DNA of 64,000 nt from NCBI GenBank assembly GCA_036245525.1, contig BTPG01000005.1, positions 124,253,558 to 124,317,557 of the forward strand, written 5' to 3'. This DNA comes from Semisulcospira habei (taxonomy: Eukaryota; Mollusca; Gastropoda; Semisulcospiridae). The translations under genes were made by a program, and so were the position numbers. Shown here piece after piece: positions 54,663 through 64,000 of this stretch (its first letter is position 1; each line of letters opens with the position of its first letter). The notes under the pieces were generated by a model that was given only the letters and a program-made list of their open reading frames with translations, did no database searches and was not told the origin of the DNA.

Positions 54663-56531
54663 CAGTAAAACCTGTTTTGAACGGTCACCGAATTTTACAG
54701 TCACCTGCCGTTTACGGTCAATTTCGCAATGTACGGACGATGTTTACTATATAAAGTACCTGGATTATATGGTCACATGCTGAACACGGCCAAAGGTCAG
54801 GGTATCGGAGCCAAAAACACAGAAAATACCTGGAATTTACAGCCACGGCCAGACCGGCGCTGTAAAGCTGTCACATGTGACAGGTCAATGACTGCTCACT
54901 CAAAACCTCGCCAGTCGCTACACACCTTGACAAAGCCAATCGACATGTCGTTACGCAATGATGAGCGAGTGCCATCTGCTTAACCCTGGGTTGAGACACC
55001 TCCTGAAAGGGGCAGCATATATCAATGCGATTGACAATTAACTGGGGGAATAGAACACCCGCGCCGCAAAATGCACATCTGTGTGTGTATGTGTGTATCA
55101 AACTCATGTTCCCATAGGTGCACAAATGACTGACACAACGGCTTTAGCATCACTACACATGCACAGAAAACACAATGTCGGAAACTCTGAAAGACTGATA
55201 AAGATTTGTGTCCGTAAAAGATACACTGGTATGTTACAGTTGCAAATATCGTAAACATGACAATGCTTCCAGTAAGCACTTTTCCCCATTTATTATCTTT
55301 CTGTTTATATGTGCCATGGAGACTGATTGTTAAGCTTGAATCTTACATGTGCAGTTACGAGTTGATCAGGTTTTTATTTTTTCATCGGGTGTAGTGTGGC
55401 GACAAAATGAAGACGCACCGACTTTGAAGTGCAAATGTTTACATGTTTAACATTTACAAGGACAGTGCATTACATGTATTCTTTCCACATCTTTTGTCTT
55501 AACTGTGATGATTTTACACACACCAAGGCCGCGAACTTGCACTGTAGGGGATATACACTAGCATACACTATAACTCTAGCAGTGGCTAGGTTAGCGCAGA
55601 TTGACATTTCTGGGTGCTCAAACTCCTTCACTGGCTTCCCATCCCACAACGCATCCAATACAAGATTCTGTCTCTCTGCTACAAATCCCTGAACAACTGC
55701 GCTCCTGCCTATCTCTCCAACTTACTTCACCCCTACACTCCTTCCCGCACCCACCCCACCGGTCTGCCTGGGGACTGGGGGGAGTATTTAGTCCAGGTCA
55801 CCGGTCAGCCCACGGTGGTTTCTCTCTATCGGGGCATGTGTTCTGTCTACCCTGTCCATCACGTATTGCCTTTTAAAACTCCCCACTGTCTGCACTGCCG
55901 TAGCTCTGATATGAGTGTTTGCAAATGGTCTAGCTTATTAGCCCCATGTTAGGTTATTAACGTATTGACCGCTGGCGACATACATCATGTCGTTTGGTTT
56001 TTTCACAGCGTGCAGCACGTCCTGAGAAGCCTGTGCTGCGGACGTTAAGCAATGTACATCGGAACCTTCCGCACCTCCGCTCCGCCTCGACCTCTCTGCT
56101 CCATCCCTACACCAAACTCAGCACTTTCAGCCCCGCTCCTTCTCAGTATACGTCCATCACTGGAACACTCTCCCACTCTCTCTCCGTCAGAAACTCACTC
56201 TCTCCTCCTTCCAGTCCGCCCTCAAAACTCACCTCTTTCAACAGTTCTAGCACTATATCACCACACTCCCCACCCCAAGCTGACTGTCGTAATGTATTTC
56301 ACTATTTGTGGTACGTGAGTCGTTGTCTAAAGCGTGCGCATGTGTGCGCGAGTTGTGAGTGCGCGCTTAGAGTTATAATTATTATAAGATAAGCGCATTA
56401 TAAATACCGTAATTATTATTATTATTATGCTTCTAGGTCCATTTCTATCATACTTGCCGTGAGCAGTCACCTGCTGTTTACAGCGACTTTTGCTTGGCAA
56501 CAGGGGTGACCGTTCATAGCAGGTTTTACTG
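54663..56531. mobile_element. pogo-like DNA transposon (CAGTAAAACC family) with nested LINE
   Basis: Ends CAGTAAAACCTG and CAGGTTTTACTG, each next to TA (54661-54662, 56532-56533). Subterminal CGGTCACC motifs are inverted at both ends. A LINE fragment is inserted at 55613-56447; the flanking sequence is continuous in the related copy at 56868-57554. No transposase frame was found. Confidence 0.8.
55613..56447 (+). mobile_element. CR1/L2-like LINE 3' fragment
   Basis: Encodes 'LLHWLPIPQRIQYKILSLCY' and 'CAPAYLSNLLHPYTPSR'. After an unrelated block at about 55755-56030 (possibly a further insertion) it continues with the family's C-terminal pattern around 'HSLSVRNSLSPPSSP'. The 3' end is an (ATT)n tail as at 1-47. 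Imperfect 8-bp duplications TTCTGGGT and TTCTAGGT flank it. Confidence 0.75.
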
Positions 56532-56561
56532 TATGCTCAAAATGCAATTTTTTAAACACCC

Positions 56562-56622
56562 AGTACTAAATGATTTCCATTCTATTCTATAGAATGAAAG
56601 TCATTTAGTTCTGGGAGTTTAA
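56562..56622. repeat. Fold-back family 3
   Basis: AGTACTAAATGATTTCCATT pairs with AATGAAAGTCATTTAGTTCT. Confidence 0.7.
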
Positions 56623-56867
56623 CTGAAGAATTAATTCCTACATCCATCACTGCAATTTGACTATAGACATATTTCCTTGAAAACTTGTACACCAAGATGC
56701 CTTTAATTGGATCTTTATCATTTGTTATGCTTACAAAACTGTTACACTTATAAAAAAAAAATCTTTATTAAAAAAAATCTTATGTTTATTTCATAATTTA
56801 CAAATAATGAAAGCACACTCTAGATTTTGTGCATACTTATAGATTCTTAACTATATGAAATATATTA

Positions 56868-57554
56868 CAGTAAAACCTGCTATGAGCGGTCACCCCTGTT
56901 GCCAAACAAAAGTGGCCGTAGACAGCAGGTGACCACTCATGGCAGGTACGATAGAAATGGACCCAAAAATGTAAATCTGCACTAACCTAGCCAGTACTGG
57001 AGTTAGTGTATGCTAGTGTATATCCCCTACTGTGTAAGTTCGCAGCCTTGCTGTGTGTAAAATCGTCACAGTTAAGACAAAAGATGTGGAAAGAATACAT
57101 GTAATGCACACATACATTGTCCTTGTAAAATGTTGAACATGTAAACATTTGCACCTCAAAGTCGTTGCGGCTTTATTTTGTCCCCACATTACACCTGATG
57201 AACGGAAAAACACGATCAACTCCTAACTGCACACGTAAGTTTTAAGCTTAACAATCAGTCTCTGTGGTGCATACCAACAGATAGATAATGGGAAAAGTGC
57301 TTACTTGTAATGCTTACTTGGAAGCATTGGCATGTTTACGATATTTGCAGCTGTGACATACCAGTGTATCTATTACGGACACAAATCTTCATCAGTCTTT
57401 CATAGTTTCCGACATTTCTGCACATGCGTAGTGATGGCTAAGCTGCCGTTGTGTCAGTCAGTTGTGTACCTAAACTTCATCTGTACATCGCGAAAGCGAC
57501 CGTAAAAGGCAGGTGACCATAAAATATGGTGACCGTTCAAAACAGGTTTTAATG
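56868..57554. mobile_element. pogo-like DNA transposon (CAGTAAAACC family), short copy
   Basis: Ends CAGTAAAACCTGCTATGAGC and GTTCAAAACAGGTTTTAATG. Opposite orientation to 54663-56531. 687 bp, no coding frame. It preserves the empty site of the LINE at 55613-56447. Confidence 0.78.
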
Positions 57555-58690
57555 TGCCTCTTTTTATAACTTTGTGAATTTTGTATTTACTTTCATCAAT
57601 GTTAAAAGCGCAGGGTGCGCAAACTTGTATGCTTACATCCACATGCAAATGCACACACAATTATTTATAAACTTCTAGCAAATTGGTTTAGATTTTGATA
57701 TTTTTGTAGTGTGCTTCAACAAAATGTTTATAGCAGGCTATATGATTAGGAACAGTTGTTGAGGTTCGTACATTTGTCGAGTATTTGTTATTTTGTAGCT
57801 CAAGTCATTATCAACTGCAACACTTCCATTTAATATTTGTCAGGTTTTGAGATGTAAATTTACATTCTTGTTTTAATTTAAAACATAATGTTACTGTGCA
57901 TGAGAAAATACTATACCGATAGTATATTGTAATTGTTTATTTAGTTTTATTATCAGCAAATAGAAGCCAGTGCTTTGCTTTGTTGCACATTTGCAGCATG
58001 TTGCTTTGTTAGATTTCCTTCTCATTAATTGTATGTTTTATAATTGTTTTGTAAACGTAATGCAGTATTAATGATGTAAACAGATTTTTAAAGCACGTCT
58101 TTCTGTTAATTCTATGATCTTTTAGTCTCTAACACCCAGTGTGAAGTCAATGACCAAGCGCCTAAAATTTGGGAGGCATCCCTATTTGCTTATGTCAGTA
58201 AAGGTGGATTAACCATGAGAGTTCAAGAAAAGTTTAATTGAAATAGTGTGTAGAGGGGGTGATGGAGGGGGGGGGGGGGAGAGGGGGAGGGGATTATGCT
58301 GGGGTTTGATCCAAATCCCCCCTTAAGAAAAAAGAAAGAAAAGAAGCATGCAGAAACCAACTACCTTGATGCATCGCAGTCAAATCATCTCCTGTAGAAT
58401 TCACCTCGACAGAAATCATTACTGACAGCCAATGGGTTTACATACAGAATTCATACAAATAATGGGTGAACAATCATAACTTTTAACGAGAGCTTTTGTA
58501 CCAGTGCTTTATGCTGTTACATACATTTTCCTGTCCCGGATTGGCCTCCGCAGTCACGAAAATGCCTGCAGACGACGTGGGCAAGCCCTATAGAATCTTC
58601 GTTCGCGAAGTCAAGCCAAGACATTTTTATATAAAAGAACTTTTGAGTGTGTTTTGCAGTTTTTTTTCTCCCTCTCTCTTTTTGTCTCAC
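57555..58690. other. Non-coding A/T-rich sequence
   Basis: No conserved frame. A G-rich run lies near 58255-58295. Several AG-preceded short frames were checked as possible last kinase exons without convincing homology. Confidence 0.4.
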
Positions 58691-59959
58691 CAGAGGCGGA
58701 TCCAGGGGTGTCTCGACGGAGAGAGGGGGGGGGGCCAACAGCCCTCCCCCACCCACCCCCTTCCCCCACCCCCCTGTTTTCCAAGCTGTGTCATACAAAA
58801 GAAATCCATCCAGACCAAAACAGTGACTATCAGGCGAGCATAAATTCATAACTAAGAAAGAAACGCACTTAAAAAGAACAATTAGACAGCCAACGTTCTA
58901 CTTGGAGTTTCTGCAGGAGCAATCACCTTGTGTTTGACAACAACACTACACTACCAAGTACTCCTCCGTCTGAGGAACAACGCAGCCATTTGTGAAAATT
59001 GTGCTACTGCTCTATACACCCACAAACCTCCTCCTTTCTTGGAACACAGGATCAAATCACATAAATAGTCATTATCACTCATGATGTATACTTCTTACAC
59101 TGACTGACGATTACATAAGGGTTAGTTCAAGGTTGATCAAAATCAAGACATTTCACACCTCCCCTCTGGTGACACGCATCAATGACTACATTGCTACTCT
59201 GATGGGCACTTGTGTATGTCCACAGAAGACAAAGCTATGAAATCTGTGTGAGGCTGGAGACCCACTGTGCTCAGAGAGTATTGTCTGACAGGATTAGCAA
59301 TTACCTGTGATCCCCGGGCCAGTCGGCTGCTCACCCCAGGGGAGACACTCACAGCGCAGTTGGTTTCTCGCTTTCTCGTCACAGTTGGCGTGTACACAGG
59401 CATAGAGTTAAACCTAGATGACTGCCACGTATGAGGATGCAATACCATTCGTATGGCACAGAAAGATGTAATGCTTTTCATGAGCCCCTGTGACTGAAGG
59501 GGCCTATGAAACTCTATGCTTGGGAGAGGGACTGAGTTGGGCCCCAGTTCAGCAATGATTGGACACTTTTCCACCGCTAGGGTTGACCAGCAGTCAGCAG
59601 CTTATTGCCTCAGTCTGAGGATGCAATGAGGATTGTATCGCACAGCAAGAGGCACTGATTTACATGAACCCTTGTGAGTGCAGGGCATATGGCACTCTAT
59701 GTCTGTGTGAAGTACTGTGACAGGTGCAGTAAGGAGTGCCAAGTGAGGATATTTGACTATAGGCCCATGAACACACTATGCTCACCAACCGATCCCGTGA
59801 GATAATTGTAAATTACACTGTACAAGAAAAGAAGAACCATCGAATAGTAAAACACAATTTTCACAAATAACCATAAAAAATTTAAAAAAATTTTGTCAGG
59901 GCTGATGGGGGGGGCCAGGGCCCCCTGGGCCCCCCCCTCCCCGCCTGGATCCGTCACTG
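58691..59959. mobile_element. Possible hAT-type DNA transposon relic
   Basis: CAGAGGCGGATCCAGGGGTG at 58691 and, inverted, CAGTGACGGATCCAGGCGGG ending at 59959. These resemble hAT terminal repeats and both continue into G/C-rich subterminal runs. No clear 8-bp duplication is seen, because the right flank is a CA microsatellite. No transposase frame. They could be ends of two different elements. Confidence 0.45.
59470..59525. repeat. Fold-back family 4
   Basis: CATGAGCCCCTGTGACTG and GAAGGGGCCTATGAAACTC form the dyad; a second related unit is at 59640-59705. Confidence 0.5.

Positions 59960-59960
<1 letters not shown>

Positions 59961-60027
<67 letters not shown>
59961..60027. repeat. (CA)n microsatellite
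   Basis: About 67 bp of CA dinucleotides, opening TCACACA and closing CACTCAC. Confidence 0.95.
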
Positions 60028-60031
<4 letters not shown>

Positions 60032-60449
60032 GCAGATTTAAATTTGCATTTAAACTGTGACAAAGAAACCATTGTAAAGTACTTTACATCAAATAATTTA
60101 CTGACACTCGTACACACACAGAAAAACATACAAAACCAAATCAATGTGTAAAGTGTACATTCTTAATATAGAACCATATATTACATCAAAAAAGTGTGTA
60201 CAGTTCTCAAAAGCACATATACTGTAAGCAGTTTTACATTGTATTAAAAATCTTTCTTACAAAAATCAAGTGCCAGCAGACAAATTCATTATATCTGCCA
60301 TCACATGCCAGAAGTCTGTAGGTCCATTTTGGAGAAATGCAAGATTTCATTGTATAACAATGGACATATGGCTTTTTGTCAGATATGGTGAGTGTGTAAA
60401 TGAAACTACCTCAACCTCCGTGTGCATGAAGCCACGGGTATTGTAATGT

Positions 60450-61464
60450 ACTTACTTACGCCTGTCACCCCTCCCAGGGTATAGGCCGTCGACGAGAGCC
60501 CTCCAGCGACTCCTGTCCTGTGCTTCTCCTTCGATTTTACTCCAGGTGGCTCCCAGTCTCTTGATGTCTGCTTGGAGGTCTCGATGCCAGGTGTTTCTCG
60601 GCCTGCCTCTTTTCCTCTTTCCGGGGGGGTTCCATGACAATGCCTGCCTAGTGATACTGGAAACTGGCTTTATCAGACTGTGACCAATCCATCCCCTCCC
60701 CATCTTCTTCATCCAATTTCATTCTCTGCTGTTATCTGCTCTGTTCTCTCCCAGAGTCTGACGTTGCTGATCTTCTCTGGCCAGTGGATTTTCAAGATTC
60801 TTCTAAGGCAACTGTTTATGAAGGTCTGTACTCTGTTGACTGTGGTTTTTGTCAACCTCCAAGTCTCTGCTCCATATAGGAGAACTGCTTTTACATTGGA
60901 GTTGAAAATCCGGACTTTGGTGTGTTGTGACAGCTCTCTGGAACTCCACACTTTTTTCAGCTGGAGAAAGACTGCTCTGGCTTTACCTATTCGTGCTCTG
61001 ACATCTGCATCAGTGCCACCTTTTTTGTCGATGATGCTCCCGAGATAGGTGAAGGACTCCACCTCCTCCAACGGGGTGCCAGCAAGCAAGACTGGTTCTT
61101 CCCTCAGCCTCATTGTCTTTGTTTTCTGTTTGTGGATGGTGAGGTCCACTTGGGACGAGATGTCAGCAAGCCTCGTGGTCTTGTCCTGCATTTGTTGATG
61201 AGTGTGGGACAGTAAAGCCAAGTCGTCTGCAAAATCGAGGTCGTCAAGCTGTGTCCACAGTGTCCACTGTATTCCGCTTCTTCTCTGCTCTGTGGTCCTC
61301 TTCATGACCCAGTCTATGGCCAGTAGGAAGAGGAACGGAGACAGCAAACACCCCTGCCTGACGCCAGTTCTGAACTGGAGCTCCCTGGTGAACTGCCCTT
61401 CATGGATCACGCGACATGTCATGCCATTGTAGCTGCTCTTGATCAGGCAGACGAGTTTTGTGTC
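60450..61464 (-). mobile_element. RTE-like LINE (copy 4), 5'-truncated
   Basis: The minus strand encodes 'TGVRQGCLLSPFLFLLAIDW', 'LDDLDFADDLALLSHTHQQM' and the C-terminal domain, ending in the TAAGTAAG-type tail. Flanked by 12-bp duplications GTATTGTAATGT (60438-60449) and GTATTATAATGT (61465-61476), one mismatch. Two frames are needed (61422-60709 and 60712-60452). Confidence 0.92.
60709..61422 (-). pseudogene. LINE reverse transcriptase, C-terminal two thirds (copy 4)
   Basis: A clean 237-residue frame holding the catalytic FADD box and thumb, from 'MTCRVIHEGQFTRELQ' to 'RTEQITAENEIG'. It lacks the fingers and motif A because the copy is 5'-truncated. Confidence 0.88.
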
Positions 61465-61492
61465 GTATTATAATGTGCACAGTGTAAAACAT

Positions 61493-62147
61493 CCTTGCGC
61501 TGGGACCATACGGCGTTGAGGCGTGTCCCCTGGGTGGTGGATAGATGGTCCTTCGTGAGAGGGGTGCACCAAATGAAATAAGGTGCCGTGAACCAACATG
61601 GTCAAAGGGAAGGAGACTCCGACAGAAAACCCCTGGTCCTCCTAGTAAGGGGGTTGGGCGTGGGGGTAGCTTCCCCCCCCTGCAAATAAGGAAATGGCTA
61701 CAAAAACGCCGACTAATAGACCAACAGCAATTCCTTTCCTAGAGGAGGAAGGTTCTTCTACCAGAAGATTTATGACTTGTGGTGAAAGCCGTAAGTCTTC
61801 GGAAGCCACAAGACCAAGCCGCCTCTCTCTATCCAGGGACACAATCATGGGCACATGGAATGTCAAGACCATGTACCAGAGCGGCAAGGCCGCCCAGATA
61901 GCAGCGGAAATGCAAAAGTACAACCTTGCCCTGCTAGCTATCACTAGGCAGGCATTGTCATGGAACCACCAGGGAAAGAGGAAAAGAGGCATGCCAAGAA
62001 ACACCTGGCGTCAAGACCTCCAAGCAGACATCAAGAGACTGGGAACCACCTAGAGTAAAATCGAAGGAGAAGCACAGGACAGGAGTCGTTGGAGGTCTCT
62101 CGTCGACGGCCTATACCCTGGGAGGGGTGATAGGCTAAGTAAGTAAC
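61493..62147 (+). mobile_element. Internally deleted RTE-like LINE (copy 5), both ends kept
   Basis: The 5' leader begins at 61493 and an ORF starts at 61694 with endonuclease N-terminal residues '[20 protein letters not shown]'. Near 61931-61938 this is fused directly to the polymerase C-terminus '[20 protein letters not shown]'. The copy ends in TAAGTAAGT. Duplications AGTGTAAAACAT (61481-61492) and AATGTAAAACAT (62148-62159) flank it, so the 655-bp form probably inserted as a unit. Confidence 0.88.
61694..62053 (+). CDS. Fusion ORF: endonuclease N-terminus to polymerase C-terminus
   Basis: 119 residues. The first 53 or so form a Pro/Ser/Arg-rich leader, then '[20 protein letters not shown]', the first strand-helix of the RTE-type endonuclease, then the C-terminal basic segment '[20 protein letters not shown]'. 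No catalytic endonuclease residues beyond the first Asn and no polymerase domain are present, so an enzymatic role is excluded. It ends in TAG inside the usual C-terminal domain. Confidence 0.7.
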   Translation: MATKTPTNRPTAIPFLEEEGSSTRRFMTCGESRKSSEATRPSRLSLSRDTIMGTWNVKTMYQSGKAAQIAAEMQKYNLALLAITRQALSWNHQGKRKRGMPRNTWRQDLQADIKRLGTT

Positions 62148-62311
62148 AATGTAAAACATAAACTTAAAAACTTAAACTGCACAATCATCATCATAACCCT
62201 TAGTGAAAACAAGTAAACATGCTATTCACATTCATAAAAAGGTAAGCCTTTCATTTAAAATCCATATTTTTTAATTCGGAATACACCAGTGTGTGAAATA
62301 AGTTTGACTAA

Positions 62312-62390
62312 GATAGTTCAAGGGTAGTGCCAGAATAGCTTGGCGCCTCTAGGCGCCAAGCTATTCTGGCACCACCCTTGAACTAAAGCC
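62312..62390. repeat. Fold-back MITE family 1, core only
   Basis: AGTTCAAGGGTAGTGCCAGA and complement, with inner GGCGCCTCTAGGCGCC. Confidence 0.75.
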
Positions 62391-62689
62391 ATTGGTCCAT
62401 ATCCTTATCTGTAGGTACTATAATGTAGCTTGCATGTGGCAGTGTACAAACTTGAAGCTTTTAGCCCTAGTATATGGGTTTATATAAATGCATCACTTGC
62501 GTAGCAACTCGTGAAAGCATCCAATATTAGGTGAACATCATACACAAAAAGATTACATCCAAACACACAGATGTACTGCATCACAACACGTGCAGTTCAT
62601 AACGCACAATACTGCTTCACTTGTCATGATTTCTGGTACCATTCTAAGCACTATGTGAAAGTTATGAAGTGTCGAGAAGTGTATAGTTA
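62391..62689. other. Non-coding sequence, nothing recognised
   Basis: No conserved frame or repeat structure was seen. Confidence 0.45.
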
Positions 62690-63495
62690 AGGTCAAAGAC
62701 TGGATGACTTGCTACAGACTCAAGTTAAATGATGACAAAACAGAGAGCATGCTTGTTGGTACTCGAGCTAGAACATCTGCCTACAGCAGTGATCACATTT
62801 CCATAGGTGGCCATGATATTTCTTTCAAATCCGATGTAAAATATCTGGGTGTATTCCTGGATTTGAGTTTATCGATGGAAAAACAGGTTGGCCATCTTTG
62901 CCACACTGCCTACCTGGAGCTCCGCAGAATAGGCATGATCAGATCCTTTTTTCTCGCATTCTGTCCCGTCTAGATTACTGTAATTCTTGGTCTTGCTGGT
63001 ATCTCATCTGATCAACTCACTCGCATTCAACGTATCCAGAATAATGCAGCCCGGTTAGTCCTTCGCAAAAAACGCACTGATCATGTCGCACCACTGCTAA
63101 AGCATCTCTACTGGTTACCTGTCAAACAGAGAATAGAGTACAAGCTGGCCACTTTACCATACAAACACTATGACAATACGCTTACTGCATATCTGTCTTT
63201 TTCCCTTGCATCACACAATTCTAGTAGAAGTCTACGCTCAAGCTCACAGAAACTGCTTGTTCAGCCCAGAGTCAGCCTAAAAACTGCTGGTGCCTGTTCT
63301 TTTAGTTATCAGGCCCCTCACATCTGGAACTCACTTCCATTCCACTGCATGTCCGTCTATCCCCTACCCTGATGACCTTCAAAACAAATTTGAAGACCCA
63401 TCTTTTCCAGGTAGCATATCAAGATTAGCTTAGTCTGGATGTGCTGCCTGGAAATGTTGGCTGTTTTCGTATATGGGTAGCCCATGTAGGTAGGC

Positions 63496-63530
<35 letters not shown>

Positions 63531-63702
63531 CGTGTTAGAAATGCGCCTACATGGTGCGAGCAGGTGTTTATTTAAAGAGTGAGTGTGTTCTAATTTTTCT
63601 CCTTTTTAATATTATTTTTATGTGCTGTAAAGCGCTCCGAGCTTGCTGTCCGTGGGGAAGGGCACTATATAAAAGCTATGTATTATTATTATTATTATTA
63701 TG
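62690..63702 (+). mobile_element. CR1/L2-like LINE 3' part
   Basis: Encodes 'LKLNDDKTESMLVGT', 'YLGVFLDLSLSMEKQVGHLC' and, in shifted frames, 'SRLDYCNSWSCWYLI' and 'LTRIQRIQNNAARLVLRKKR', typical of the polymerase C-terminal half of CR1/L2 elements. The 3' UTR contains GTAAAGCGCTCCGAGC and CACTATATAAAAGC and ends in (ATT)n. 5'-truncated and frameshifted. Confidence 0.85.
63498..63528. repeat. (GT)n microsatellite
   Basis: Short GT run within the LINE 3' UTR. Confidence 0.9.
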
Positions 63703-63717
63703 AAAAGATCCTTACAC

Positions 63718-63815
63718 TATGATAATTCCAGGGTAGTGCCTGATTAGCATGGCAACTGGACAAGTGCCAAGCTAACCAAGCACTACCCTTGAGCTATCAT
63801 GGTCAATCTACCTTC
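63718..63815. repeat. Fold-back MITE family 1, core only
   Basis: TATGATAATTCCAGGGTAGT pairs with CACTACCCTTGAGCTATCAT; inner TGGCAACTGG and AAGTGCCAAGCT. Confidence 0.7.
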
Positions 63816-64000
63816 TGTTTGCTGGTGCTGAAAGTGACAGAGATATTTATCACAGACTTCATTTCCAAAACTGTTTGATAAGATCCTTGACTGTCAAAGT
63901 TCTGCTCAGCAACTGTGATCGCATCACCGAGTGTTTTCTGCTTGAAGACGATGGTTCTCATTGTGCACCGATAGTGGACACCTGACGACTGCTCTGATGG

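Noticed and set aside
58390..58440. Possible last kinase exon after CATCTCCTGTAG, reading Ile-His-Leu in the expected phase.
   Set aside because: Stops after nine residues and overlaps a repeat-like segment; similarity is too short to trust.
58555..58603. Possible last kinase exon after TTGGCCTCCGCAG.
   Set aside because: The phase would fit, but it reads 13 residues to a stop with no likeness to the conserved kinase C-terminus.

Overview
This is animal nuclear DNA, not a bacterial or viral contig. A multi-exon lipid-kinase gene with phased GT-AG introns runs through it, surrounded by retrotransposons, DNA-transposon relics, microsatellites and many short fold-back repeats. The repeat mix (DIRS retrotransposons, RTE-like and CR1/L2-like LINEs, long GT/CA tracts, MITEs) fits a marine invertebrate, perhaps a mollusc. 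The species assignment is inference only.

Host gene: eight exons on the + strand between 12472 and 47799 join in perfect phase into about 312 codons of a ceramide-kinase-family (CERK/CERKL-like) catalytic domain. Its 5' exons and last exon(s) were not found. Every large intron is filled with transposons.

DIRS elements (tyrosine-recombinase retrotransposons): five copies, all pseudogenised to different degrees. They are A (48-3836, +, cut by the window edge), B (3837-12388, +), C (19645-28600, +), D (about 30010-36300, +, compound) and E (39475-45665, -). Each has Gag-like, reverse transcriptase/RNase H and tyrosine recombinase remnants. Inverted terminal repeats and the diagnostic internal complementary region are visible. 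Copies B, C, D and E share a small 5' spliceosomal intron right after ATG-GCN-AG, leading into a conserved Cys/His-rich module; this is the most unusual feature of the window. A and B abut head to tail.

LINEs: one RTE-like family has five copies (17015-17404 -, 25235-27861 -, 50682-52990 -, 60450-61464 -, 61493-62147 +), four with readable target-site duplications. The second copy sits inside the recombinase gene of DIRS C. A CR1/Jockey-like LINE (3939-6477, -) sits inside the left terminal repeat of DIRS B. CR1/L2-like 3' ends lie at 1-47, 55613-56447 and 62690-63702.

DNA transposons and small repeats: pogo-like TA-flanked elements (16006-16726, 54663-56531, 56868-57554, 36301-36976), a 765-bp element with a 5-bp duplication (12824-13588), a possible hAT-type relic (58691-59959), and at least four fold-back families of roughly 70-210 bp. 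No tRNA, rRNA or CRISPR was seen.
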